In this document: positions 25,909-34,029 of the stretch, one piece after another
Layout: each line of letters opens with the position of its first letter
How positions within the stretch are numbered: position 1 is the stretch's first letter
Assembly (NCBI GenBank): GCA_958295465.1
Contig: OY282353.1
Location: forward strand, 2,657,001 to 2,721,000
From: an uncultured Gammaproteobacteria bacterium
GTDB lineage: Bacteria > Pseudomonadota > Gammaproteobacteria > HK1
Reading direction: 5' to 3'
Length of the DNA: 64,000 nt
The notes under the pieces: generated by a model
Database searches by the model: none
What the model saw: only the letters and a program-made list of their open reading frames with translations
What the model was told of the DNA's origin: nothing
Made by a program: the position numbers and the translations under genes

Positions 25909-26427
25909 ATGAGAGGTCTTGCACGAGGGGCCGCACTATGCGTATGCATCGTGCTCAGCGGATGCGCACAGCAGGTGCCGGACAACATGCTGTCGTGGAC
26001 GGGCGAGACGATGCAATACCGCGAGCTGTCGAGACGCGTGTACGAGACGAGCAAGGAGGAACACGCGCTCCGGGCGGTAGGTGGGGTGCTGCAGGACCTC
26101 GGCTACCAAATCACGGAAGGCGACCACACGCTCGGATTCCTCACCGCGGCCAAGAGTGGGGAAGGTGCAGGGCTCGGGGCACACGTACTCGTGGCGCTGT
26201 TCGGAGGCGACAACCGTGCGCTGCTGCGGGAACGCCACGTGCGGGTGTCGGTGGTCACGCACATCGACCGAGCGCGCAGGCTGCATGTGCGTGCGACCTT
26301 CCAGGCCATCGGCATCGATGGCTACGGCAACATGGCAATGGCCGAGAAGCTCGACGAACCAGAGTTCTACCAAGGCTTCTTCAGCAAGCTGGACAAGGCA
26401 CTCTTCCTGGAGGGACAACACGAATGA
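25909..26427 (+). CDS. lipoprotein, paralogue A of the adjacent gene
   Basis: 172 aa with signal peptide MRGLARGAALCVCIVLSGC (Cys19). The mature part has a repeated family pattern: RRVYETSKEEHALRAVGGVL, QDLGYQITEGDHTLGFLTAA, then VRVSVVTHIDRARRLHVRAT and EPEFYQGFFSKLDKALFLEG. The same order occurs in the next gene, whose ATG overlaps this stop (ATGA). I have no function for the family; an envelope role next to a BamE-like protein is inferred. Confidence 0.8.
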   Translation: MRGLARGAALCVCIVLSGCAQQVPDNMLSWTGETMQYRELSRRVYETSKEEHALRAVGGVLQDLGYQITEGDHTLGFLTAAKSGEGAGLGAHVLVALFGGDNRALLRERHVRVSVVTHIDRARRLHVRATFQAIGIDGYGNMAMAEKLDEPEFYQGFFSKLDKALFLEGQHE

Positions 26428-26918
26428 ATGCGCACACATGGACAACGGGGCAGGGGCATACCCTGCGCAACCGGAGGACGGCACTCGCATGCCTGGGAGC
26501 CGCAGTCGCGGCGGCCACACTCGGGGGGTGCGCAGGCACAAGCAACACCGAGATGGCACTGGGCTCTGAAGGGTCGCAGGTGGCGCTGCGGGCCATCCAG
26601 CAACGGTGGTTCGAGACGGGCAACATGGAGCATGTGCTGCGAGGCACCATCTCGACGCTCCAGGACCTGGGGTTCATCGTCGATAAGGCGGACGCGGATC
26701 TGGGCACGGTGTCCGGGACCAAGGTCGGCGTCGATGCATGGTCCGGGAACAAGGCACTGAAGCTGACGGTGACGGTCCGGGACATCGGTGCCCGGCGAAC
26801 CCTCGTGCGTGCGAACGCGCAGTGGGGGACGAAGACGGTCGAAGAGCCCAAACCCTACCAGCAGTTCTTCAACTCGCTCAGCAAGGGCCTGTTCCTGGAA
26901 GCCAACACCATGGAATAG
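26424..26918 (+). CDS. lipoprotein, paralogue B
   Basis: 164 aa; a longer n-region precedes the hydrophobic stretch ALACLGAAVAAATLGGC (Cys36). Shares with paralogue A the blocks RWFETGNMEHVLRGTISTLQ, DLGFIVDKADADLGTVSGTK, LTVTVRDIGARRTLVRANAQ, and a C-terminal QQFFNSLSKGLFLE. A hairpin GCGGG-8-CCCGC about ten bases after the stop may end the transcript. Confidence 0.8.
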   Translation: MNAHTWTTGQGHTLRNRRTALACLGAAVAAATLGGCAGTSNTEMALGSEGSQVALRAIQQRWFETGNMEHVLRGTISTLQDLGFIVDKADADLGTVSGTKVGVDAWSGNKALKLTVTVRDIGARRTLVRANAQWGTKTVEEPKPYQQFFNSLSKGLFLEANTME

Positions 26919-27068
26919 GGCGGGATGCGAAACCCGCAACGCCGGAGGGGTGTAAGCGGTAGCAGAATGGCAGCTTCGGTCGGGGGTGGGCGCCCTTCGC
27001 TCGGCACTCGCTCCGTCCTTCACCCCCGCCCCCACGCCGCAGGTCGCTCGATGCCCTGTACCGGCCGC

Positions 27069-27189
27069 CTTGAAATACACCTCGATCCCCCAACGAAGCG
27101 CATAGACCTCCAGCATTTTGCTCATCCCAAGCCTCGCGTCAGTGCACAGAAACAAAGCCCAGTCCTTCTTCCCAACCTCCGGCGAAACG
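27069..27189 (-). pseudogene. fragment of a DDE transposase
   Basis: Reads KKDWALFLCTDARLGMSKML, then EVYALRWGIEVYFKA. The segment around ALRW-IEVYFK is the Glu-containing C-terminal core of IS4-like DDE transposases. Everything else of the element is missing, and the sequence before it on this strand is a different transposase relic. Confidence 0.7.
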
Positions 27190-27194
27190 ATGAG

Positions 27195-27415
27195 CGAGTG
27201 CGGGGCTGTCCGGGCCGAGCCGGCCGCCGCGCGGGGGTGCGAGCATGATGTGAGCGGTTGGGCTCCCGAGGGGCGAGGTGAGGGAGGATCGTGTCGATGA
27301 CCTCGGGAGTGTCGATGCAGGCGATGATTCGCAGTCGGCCCGGGACACGGGGACGGTTGCTCGACGTCGATGCGGAAGATGCGTTCGAGCCGCTGCCTCC
27401 GGTTCGGCGGAGCGG
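27195..27415 (-). pseudogene. C-terminal remnant of an IS91-type transposase
   Basis: One frame gives RRQRLERIFRIDVEQPSPCP; a neighbouring frame continues GRLRIIACIDTPEVIDTILP, then HL. Together they mirror the C-terminus of IS91/Y2 transposases (a zinc-like CPxCGG followed by hhIIA-I-DP-VI--IL-HL). It is frameshifted and lacks the catalytic part. Its 27-bp 3' edge TTCGAGCCGCTGCCTCCGGT onward (27388-27414) also occurs at 23608-23634. Confidence 0.65.
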
Positions 27416-27550
27416 TAGGAGAATCCCCTTCGAGCGCCGGTCGGCGACGGTGCGGTCCTGTATCATCCCGCCCTGCACACCGGGAGCCGCCGCGGCGGGG
27501 GCCGAGAGCCGCGTGACCACCCGGCCGGACGCGCGGTTCGGGGAGATTCC

Positions 27551-30500
27551 ATGCAGCAGCCGGTCATCGAATTAGCCGACGTCGGCCTCGACGACAAGTA
27601 CACCCGACCGAACGGGCGGGTCTTCCTCACCGGGATCCAGGCCCTGGTGCGGCTCGTGCTCACCCAGCGCCGGCGCGACCTCGCGGCGGGACACGACACC
27701 GCCGGCTACGTCAGCGGCTACCGCGGCTCGCCGCTCGGCGGGCTCGACCAGCAGCTCTGGCGCGCGAAGGCGCATCTCGACCGGCATCACGTGGTGTTCC
27801 AGCCCGGCGTCAACGAGGACGTCGCGGCCACCGCCTGCTGGGGCACGCAACAGGCGGGGCTCGACGGCGAGGGCGCGTACGACGGGGTGTTCTGCCTCTG
27901 GTACGGCAAGGGGCCGGGGGTGGACCGTTCCGGCGACGTGCTGCGCCATGCGAACCTGGCCGGGACCTCGAAGCTTGGCGGGGCCGTCGCGCTGCTCGGC
28001 GACGACCACGCCTGCGAATCCTCGACCACCGCGCACCACAGCGAGTACGCGATGGTCGATGCGTCGATCCCGGTGCTCAACCCGGCCGGGGTGCAGGAGA
28101 TCCTGGACTTCGGGCTCTACGCCTTCGCCCTGTCGCGCTACAGCGGGTGCTGGACCGCGCTCAAGTGTGTGCACGACACCGTCGAGGCCGCCGCCTCGGT
28201 GGAGATCGATCCGGAGCGGATCGAGATCGTCCTCCCTGACGACCCGGCCATGCCCCCCGAGGGGCTGGGGATCCGCTGGCCGGACACGCCCCAGGAGCAG
28301 GAGAAGCGCCTGTACGAGCACAAGCTCGAAGCGGTAAAGGCGTTCTCGCGCGCCAACCGCCTCGACCGCACGGTATGGGATTCGGATCGGGCGTGGCTGG
28401 GGGTGGCGACCACCGGCAAGTCCTACCTCGACGTGCGGCAGGCGTTCGAGGATCTGGGCATCGACGAGGCGGCGGCGCGGCGGCTCGGGGTCCGGTTGTA
28501 CAAGGTGGCGATGCCCTTCCCGCTGGAGCCGGAGGGGGCACGGCGCTTCGCCCAGGGGCTCGACACCATCGTCGTCGTCGAGGAGAAGCGCGCGCTGATC
28601 GAGACGCAGCTCAAGGACGTGCTGTACGCGGCCCCGGACGCGCCGCGCATCGTGGGCAAGCGCGACGAGGACGGCCGGCCCCTGTTCCCCTCCGCGGGGC
28701 GGCTCGACACCAACCACATCGCGGTCGAGATCGGCCACCGGCTCCTCGCGTGGGCCGGCGACAGTGACGGCGTTGGCGACGGCAACGCGGCGGGCGCGTC
28801 GGACGGAGCACCCGCGATTCCGCGCAGCGGAATCGCCAAGCGACCGCATCAGCGGTCGCCGCTCGCCGCCCGGGTCGCGGCGCTCGAAGCGATCATCGAA
28901 GGCGGCGATCCGGACCCCGCCCCGATGGAGCGCACCCCCTACTTCTGCCCCGGATGCCCGCACAACACCTCCACCCGGGTCCCGGAGGGGAGCCGGGCGC
29001 TGGCCGGGATCGGCTGCCATTACCTCGCGCAGTTCATGGACCGCTCGACCGCCCGCTACACCCACATGGGCGGCGAGGGCGCAAGCTGGATCGGCGAGTC
29101 GCGCTTCAGCAAACGCAACCACGTCTTCCAGAACATCGGGGACGGGACCTACTTCCATTCGGGACTGCTCTCGATCCGGGCCGCGATCGCGGCGGACGTC
29201 AACGTCACCTTCAAGATCCTCTACAACGACGCGGTGGCGATGACCGGCGGCCAGCCGATGGACGGCCCCCTCACGGTGCCGGCCATCACTCGGCAGATGG
29301 AGGCCGAGGGCGCGCGCCGCATCGCGGTGGTGACCGACGAGCCGGAGAAGTACGGGGCGCGCTCGGGCCTTGCCCGTGGAACCACGGTCTACCACCGGCG
29401 CGGACTGGACGCGGTGCAGCGGGCGTTCCGCGAGATCGCCGGCGTCACCGTCATCGTCTACGACCAGACCTGCGCGGCGGAGAAGCGCCGCCGGCGCAAG
29501 CGCGGGAAGTACCCCGACCCGCCCCGGCGCGCGTTCATCAACCCCGCGGTATGCGAGGGGTGCGGGGACTGCGGCGTGAAGTCGAATTGCGTGGCGGTGG
29601 TGCCCGTGGAAACCGAGTTCGGTAGGAAGCGCGCCATCGACCAGTCGTCGTGCAACAAGGACTTCTCCTGCGTCGAGGGGTTCTGCCCGAGCTTCGTCAC
29701 CGTGCACGGCGGCCGCCTGCGCAAGGGCGCCGGCGTATCGCGCGAGGGCGCCCCGCTGCCCGCGCTGCCGGAACCCTCGCTGCCGGGCCTCGACCGGCCG
29801 TACGAGATCATCGTCACCGGGGTGGGAGGCACGGGGGTCATCACCATCGGCGCGCTGCTGGGGATGGCCGCCCATCTGGAGTCGAAGGGATGCTCGGTGC
29901 TCGACCAGACCGGGCTCGCGCAGAAGGGCGGGGCGGTGGTGAGCCACGTGCGGATCGCAGCCCGGCCCGGCGACATCACCACCACGCGGATCGCCAACGG
30001 CGCCGCGGACCTCGTGCTCGGCTGCGATGCCGTGGTCACCGCGGGCGCGGACACCCGCGCGACGATGCGGGCCGGGAAGACCGCGGTGGTGGTGAACACC
30101 CAGGAGACGATGACCGGCGACTTCACCCGCAACGCGGATCTGGTCTTTCCGGCCGAGGCGCTGATGCGGGGCATCGAGCGTGCCGCCGGCGCCCGTTGCG
30201 TGGACCGGGTGGACGCGACACGGATCGCCACGGCGCTCACCGGCGACGCCATCGCGACCAACCTGTTCATGCTCGGCCATGCGTGGCAGAAGGGCCACAT
30301 TCCCCTGTCGAGGGCCGCCATCGAGCGGGCCATCGAGATCAACGGCGTCGCGGTGGAGATGAACCTGAGCGCGTTCGACTGGGGCCGGCGCACGGCGGCC
30401 GACCGCGGCGAGGTGGAGCGCCGCACCGCGCCGGGGGCCGCCTCGGGTATCGAGGTGGCGCCGCCGCCGGCTCCCGAGAGCCCGGAAGCCGCCATCGATC

Positions 30501-31135
30501 GGCGGGCGGCGTTCCTCACGGACTACCAGGACGTGGTGTACGCCGACCGCTACCGCGGCTTCGTCGAGCGGGTGCGCGCGGCCGAGCGTTCGCGGGCGAA
30601 GGGGATGCGGGGGCTCGCGGAAGCCGTGGCCCGCGGCTACTTCAAGCTCCTCGCGTACAAGGACGAGTACGAGGTCGCGCGCCTGCACTGCGCGCCGGAG
30701 TTCCGGCGGCGGATCGAGGCGACGTTCGAGGGGGACTGGTCGCTGGAGTTCCACCTCGCCCCGCCCCTGTTCGCCCGCCGCGACCCCGCGACCGGCGAGC
30801 CCCGCAAGGCGCGCTACGGCCCGTGGATGATGCGGGCGTTCGCGGTGCTCGCGAGGTTCAAGGGGTTGCGGGGCACGATGCTCGATCCTTTCGGGTACAC
30901 CCGGGAACGCCGCCGGGAGCGGGCGCTGATCGATCGGTACGAGCAGGCCGTCGCATCGCTCCTCGGCGAGCTCGACCACACCAACCACGCGCTCGCGGTC
31001 GAGATCGCGTCGCTGCCGGAGCGGATCCGCGGCTTCGGCCACGTCAAGGGGAAGAGCATCGAGGAGGCGCAACACCGCGAGGCCGAGTTGCTGGAGCGGT
31101 TCAGGGCCGCGGCCGATCCGTCCGCCGCGGCGTGA
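27551..31135 (+). CDS. indolepyruvate ferredoxin oxidoreductase, fused alpha-beta type
   Basis: 1194 aa, the single-chain form combining the IorA and IorB parts. N-terminal pyrimidine-type domain GRVFLTGIQALVRLVL, then SGYRGSPLGGLD. Thiamine-diphosphate domain around GDGTYFHSGLL and ILYNDAVAMTGGQP. Ferredoxin-like [4Fe-4S] ligands CEGCGDCGVKSNC and a second Cys set CSCVEGFC-like at 29660-29690. Gamma-type domain GVGGTGVITIGALLGMAAHL, then DQTGLAQKGGAVVSHVRIA. It decarboxylates aryl- or branched-chain 2-oxoacids to acyl-CoA. Start ATG 27551 follows GGGGAG. Between the core domains, about residues 408-440 (GDGNAAGASDGAPAIPRSGI, then AKRPHQRSP) are an in-frame REP-like insert. Partial copies of this gene lie at 23640-24090 and 33379-33495. 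Confidence 0.93.
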   Translation: MQQPVIELADVGLDDKYTRPNGRVFLTGIQALVRLVLTQRRRDLAAGHDTAGYVSGYRGSPLGGLDQQLWRAKAHLDRHHVVFQPGVNEDVAATACWGTQQAGLDGEGAYDGVFCLWYGKGPGVDRSGDVLRHANLAGTSKLGGAVALLGDDHACESSTTAHHSEYAMVDASIPVLNPAGVQEILDFGLYAFALSRYSGCWTALKCVHDTVEAAASVEIDPERIEIVLPDDPAMPPEGLGIRWPDTPQEQEKRLYEHKLEAVKAFSRANRLDRTVWDSDRAWLGVATTGKSYLDVRQAFEDLGIDEAAARRLGVRLYKVAMPFPLEPEGARRFAQGLDTIVVVEEKRALIETQLKDVLYAAPDAPRIVGKRDEDGRPLFPSAGRLDTNHIAVEIGHRLLAWAGDSDGVGDGNAAGASDGAPAIPRSGIAKRPHQRSPLAARVAALEAIIEGGDPDPAPMERTPYFCPGCPHNTSTRVPEGSRALAGIGCHYLAQFMDRSTARYTHMGGEGASWIGESRFSKRNHVFQNIGDGTYFHSGLLSIRAAIAADVNVTFKILYNDAVAMTGGQPMDGPLTVPAITRQMEAEGARRIAVVTDEPEKYGARSGLARGTTVYHRRGLDAVQRAFREIAGVTVIVYDQTCAAEKRRRRKRGKYPDPPRRAFINPAVCEGCGDCGVKSNCVAVVPVETEFGRKRAIDQSSCNKDFSCVEGFCPSFVTVHGGRLRKGAGVSREGAPLPALPEPSLPGLDRPYEIIVTGVGGTGVITIGALLGMAAHLESKGCSVLDQTGLAQKGGAVVSHVRIAARPGDITTTRIANGAADLVLGCDAVVTAGADTRATMRAGKTAVVVNTQETMTGDFTRNADLVFPAEALMRGIERAAGARCVDRVDATRIATALTGDAIATNLFMLGHAWQKGHIPLSRAAIERAIEINGVAVEMNLSAFDWGRRTAADRGEVERRTAPGAASGIEVAPPPAPESPEAAIDRRAAFLTDYQDVVYADRYRGFVERVRAAERSRAKGMRGLAEAVARGYFKLLAYKDEYEVARLHCAPEFRRRIEATFEGDWSLEFHLAPPLFARRDPATGEPRKARYGPWMMRAFAVLARFKGLRGTMLDPFGYTRERRRERALIDRYEQAVASLLGELDHTNHALAVEIASLPERIRGFGHVKGKSIEEAQHREAELLERFRAAADPSAAA
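28812..28865 (-). repeat. REP-like double-hairpin element inside a coding region
   Basis: Two perfect hairpins: GCGATTCCGC-GCA-GCGGAATCGC (28814-28836), and GCGACCGC-ATCA-GCGGTCGC (28840-28859). Nearly identical to 12623-12678 read on the other strand. It keeps the reading frame of the oxidoreductase and adds a surface-loop-like peptide. Confidence 0.88.
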
Positions 31136-31279
31136 CGGCGGCGGACGCCGGCGCTGCTGTTCCCGCCGGCCAGCTTTGCGCCACGCTCGTCGCGCTGCCT
31201 GCAGGCTGATCGCGAGGAAGGCTCAAGCATGAAGGCAACGAACGCGGAACCCGCGGTAGCGGCGGAGGAGGGGTGAGGA

Positions 31280-31525
31280 ATGGGAACCAAGAAGACGAAG
31301 ATGGTGGATCTACCGGATGGGGCGAAGTACGGGGGCGAGTTCGTCAATGGGAGGCCGTACGGGCAAGGCCTCAAGACATGGCCGAGCGGCCTGGGCTACG
31401 AGGGCGAGTTCCGCGATGGCAAGGCGAACGGCCGGGGAGTCGAAACGCGGGCGGACGGAACGCGCATCGAGGGCGAATGGTGTGATGACGATGGGCCGTC
31501 CACCTTCGGCGGGTTCTCCTCTTGA
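31280..31525 (+). CDS. MORN-repeat protein
   Basis: 81 aa made of three to four MORN repeats: GAKYGGEFVNGRPYGQGLKT, GLGYEGEFRDGKANGRGVET, DGTRIEGEW. GGTGAGGA precedes ATG 31280. Such proteins form elongated beta-strand scaffolds; function unknown. A 15-codon ORF at about 31230-31277 (MKATNAEPAVAAEEG) with its own RBS ends right before it and could act as a leader, but may be chance. Confidence 0.8.
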   Translation: MGTKKTKMVDLPDGAKYGGEFVNGRPYGQGLKTWPSGLGYEGEFRDGKANGRGVETRADGTRIEGEWCDDDGPSTFGGFSS

Positions 31526-31549
31526 CCCGTGTTGTCGTTGCGGCCCAGC

Positions 31550-31570
31550 ATTGTTGAAATCTGCAACAAT
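31550..31570. promoter_or_regulatory. inverted repeat operator of the second VapBC pair
   Basis: ATTGTTG-AAATCTG-CAACAAT, 14 bp upstream of the antitoxin ATG. A possible -35 TTGACC lies at 31522-31527 with CAGCAT near 31546 as a weak -10, which would put the palindrome over the transcription start. Autoregulation is inferred from toxin-antitoxin biology. Confidence 0.6.
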
Positions 31571-31584
31571 TGAGGGCGGGTGTC

Positions 31585-31818
31585 ATGGCCACCGTCAACT
31601 TCAGCGTTCCGGAGGACGTCAAGACCGCCTTCAACGAAACGTTCAAAGGCCGGAACAAGAGCGCCGTCATCGCGGAATTGATGCGCGAAGCCGTGGAGCG
31701 GGTCCGGCGCAGGCAAAAGGGCCAGGAGGCGATCGAGCGCATTCTGCACCGCCGCCACCGGGCGCCGGTCGTCTCCGGTGGCGAGATCCGGTCGATACGG
31801 GAGGAAGGGCGTCCATGA
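31585..31818 (+). CDS. ribbon-helix-helix antitoxin
   Basis: 77 aa. Residues 1-45 form an RHH motif: MATVNFSVPEDVKTAFNETF, then NKSAVIAELMREAVER; a basic Arg-rich tail follows. GAGGGCGGG precedes ATG 31585. It overlaps the PIN toxin by ATGA. By family it binds both the palindrome upstream and the toxin. Confidence 0.88.
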   Translation: MATVNFSVPEDVKTAFNETFKGRNKSAVIAELMREAVERVRRRQKGQEAIERILHRRHRAPVVSGGEIRSIREEGRP

Positions 31819-32231
31819 TCGCCGTCGTGGACGCCGGTGTGGCGCTGAAATGGTTCTTCAGCGAGCGCCCCGACGAGCCGCACGCCGACCGGGCCGTGGC
31901 CGTTCTCCGGGACGTCGGCGCCGGGCGGTCGAGGATGGTCCAGCCGCCGCACTTCCTCGCTGAAGTTGCAGCCGTTCTCGCACGAAAAGCGCCGGAAACC
32001 GCCCGGGAGAATCTGTTCGATCTGCAACTGCTCGAATGGGAGAGCGTCGAGTCGCCCGCCATCCATGCGACGGCCATCGACCTCTCGATCGATCTGCGGC
32101 ACCACCTGTTTGACACCCTGTATCACGCGACGGCCATGCACACCGAGGGCGCCACGCTCATCACCGCCGACGATTCCTATTACGCCAAGGCTCGACGTCG
32201 GCGCCGGATCATCCGGTTGCAGGACCTGTGA
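31815..32231 (+). CDS. vapC: VapC-type PIN-domain toxin
   Basis: 138 aa with all acidic residues in place: D6 in AVVDAGVALKWF, Glu in FLAEVAAVLARK, Asp in HHLFDTLYHATA, and Asp in LITADDSYY. Unlike the copy at 20168 it looks catalytically competent. ATG overlaps the antitoxin stop. The last 50 bp overlap an antisense truncated gene, marking a junction just after it. Confidence 0.9.
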   Translation: MIAVVDAGVALKWFFSERPDEPHADRAVAVLRDVGAGRSRMVQPPHFLAEVAAVLARKAPETARENLFDLQLLEWESVESPAIHATAIDLSIDLRHHLFDTLYHATAMHTEGATLITADDSYYAKARRRRRIIRLQDL

Positions 32232-33118
32232 GAGGATCCGCCAAGCCCTGCGACCAATTCAGACATCATGATGGGCGCGGAGCCGATGTCCACGGAGGCG
32301 CGGATGTGGCTCCGCAACGTGGCGTCGAGGTCGCGCATCGCCTCGGTGACGGGGCCGTCGAACCGGGCGCTGTCGATGATGGGAGCTCCACGGTCGGTTC
32401 CTGCGAACCGGAGGAACTGCACGTACGCGCCGGGGATGGCGTCTATCGGCCGGGGAGCGAGCATCAGTACGCCGAGCACCGTGGGCGTGGGGTCCGTGAC
32501 GGACGCGATCATCTTCGTGGCGGCCAGGCGTTCTTCCACCGTACGGTCGTTGCGGGCCAGCACTTCGGCGTCGAACGCGCGCGGCAAATAGAGATATTGG
32601 AACCGCGGCAGGTCGAGATCGGCGAGCGTGGCGCCGCGCACGGGCCGCGTGTCGAAGGGCGCGTCCCCGTGGCGCCGTTTCTCGTTGAGCATCCGTTCGT
32701 CCTGCGCGCTGGCCAGCGCCCGGCGGGGTCCGACCCGCGTCCGGATTCGACCGCGGAAGCGCACCGGCGGGGAATCGGCCGGCGCGACGGTCACCACGGC
32801 CACGTCCTTGCCGCCGAGCACGTGCCTGCCGGCCGTCATCGAAGGCGGCGGCAGGATGTTGCCGTCCGTCTTGCAGTGGGCGAGCCTGAGCAGCAGGGCG
32901 TCGTTGATTTCCAGACCGGTGGGCGTGCCGTCGTCCCGCACGCCGACGAAGACCGCCCCCGGACGGCGCCGATCCGGCAGATCGTTGGAGAACGCGCAGA
33001 TGGCCTCGCGCACGGTGCGCGGCGCATCGCCGTCGAAGGTCTCCTTGCGCTCGACGAGGTCCGACTCGACGTCGGTCATCATCGCCTGGAGCTCGACATC
33101 CGAATAGGCGGTGCGCAT
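32180..33118 (-). pseudogene. AlbA_2 (Schlafen-like) ATP-binding protein, 3'-truncated
   Basis: ATG 33118 starts YSDVELQAMMTDVESDLVER, then KETFDGDAPRTVREAICAFS, GAVFVGVRDDGTPTGLEI, and RIRTRVGPRRALASAQDERM, the AlbA_2/RecG-related domain order. Intact members continue with an HATPase-like C-terminal part of about 150-200 residues. Here homology stops at SHIRASVDIGSAPIM near 32270, followed by Ser/Arg-rich shadow of the vapC end. The truncation point coincides with the end of the VapBC locus, suggesting that the pair was inserted or recombined here. Confidence 0.75.
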
Positions 33119-33378
33119 GCGTCGTTCCGCAAGCTGGCAGACCGTTCGATGGTAGCCGTATCGGCCGAGACCGTATCGCGCCGCCATGGCCGCGTGGCAA
33201 TCTTCTCAGGCGTGCCCGGGCGGCTCATCGGCTGGCGATCGATGAACGCCCGCCGGACTTCCGATCCGCCGCACCGCACCGCAATCCGCTCTTCGAGCGA
33301 CGGCGACCGGGCCGTTCCGGGGCGGATGGTGTTGTATCGTACCCCTCCGCTCGATGAAATCGGCCGCCACCGCCTTAG

Positions 33379-33495
33379 CCGGAGCGGATCCGCGGCTTCG
33401 GCCACGTGAAGGCGAGCATCGAGAAGGCGCAACACCGCGAGGCCGAGTTGCTGGAGCGGTTCAGGGCCGCGGCCGATCCGCCGGCCGCGGCATGA
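33379..33495 (+). pseudogene. 3'-end copy of the indolepyruvate oxidoreductase gene
   Basis: Encodes RIRGFGHVKASIEKAQHREA, then ELLERFRAAADP and stop. It matches 31016-31135 with one 3-bp deletion and a few substitutions. Only the last 38 or so codons are present. It sits immediately before ridA, 24 bp from that start codon, so the insertion or deletion that made it has the same 3' boundary as the parent gene. Confidence 0.9.
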
Positions 33496-33518
33496 CTACG
33501 AACGCCAAGGAGAAACAG

Positions 33519-33872
33519 ATGAGTATCAACCGTATGCATTCCGGGCCGCGCATGAGTCAGGTCGTCGTGCACGGAGGGATGGTCCATCTGGCGGGACAGG
33601 TCGCACAGCGGGCGCCCGGCGCCTCGGTCGGGGAGCAGACGACCGACATCCTCGCCCGCATCGACGAGTTGCTCGCCGAGGCCGGGACCGACAAGTCGAA
33701 GCTGCTCTCGGCGACCATCTGGCTCACCGACATGGCCGGGTTCGCGGAGATGAACGCGGTGTGGGATGCGTGGATCGATCCGGAGAACCCGCCCGCCCGC
33801 GCCTGCGTCCAGTCCCCGGCGCTGGCCGCGCCCGCGTTCGACGTGGAGATCATGGTGAGCGCTGCGGTGTAA
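33519..33872 (+). CDS. ridA: RidA-family enamine/imine deaminase
   Basis: 117 aa from ATG 33519 with AAGGAG seven bases upstream. Core VVVHGGMVHLAGQVAQRAPG, then SVGEQTTDILARIDELLAEA, SKLLSATIWLTDM, and the conserved ARACVQ. The next gene is a D-amino-acid dehydrogenase, whose imine products are typical RidA substrates, so a functional pair is likely. The 157 bp between them contain a near-inverted repeat (GACCACACCC facing GGGGTGGTC) and duplicated GTGAGAGCGCC motifs. Confidence 0.92.
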   Translation: MSINRMHSGPRMSQVVVHGGMVHLAGQVAQRAPGASVGEQTTDILARIDELLAEAGTDKSKLLSATIWLTDMAGFAEMNAVWDAWIDPENPPARACVQSPALAAPAFDVEIMVSAAV

Positions 33873-34029
33873 CCCTTGCACACCGGGCGCCGTCGTGAGA
33901 GCGCCGGCACCCGGTCGCCGGAAGTTCGACCACACCCTGCGCCCCCGCGGGGTGGTCGGTGGTGAGAGCGCCTGCGCTCGGTGATCGGGACCTCCGCGAG
34001 TGACGGAGAGCCCGAGGCGGAGGACGACC

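Noticed and set aside
27572..31075. 1167-codon open frame antisense to the indolepyruvate oxidoreductase gene
   Set aside because: Long antisense frames are expected in GC-rich coding DNA; the translation is Arg/Ala/Gly/His-rich with no motif, while the sense strand has all catalytic motifs.
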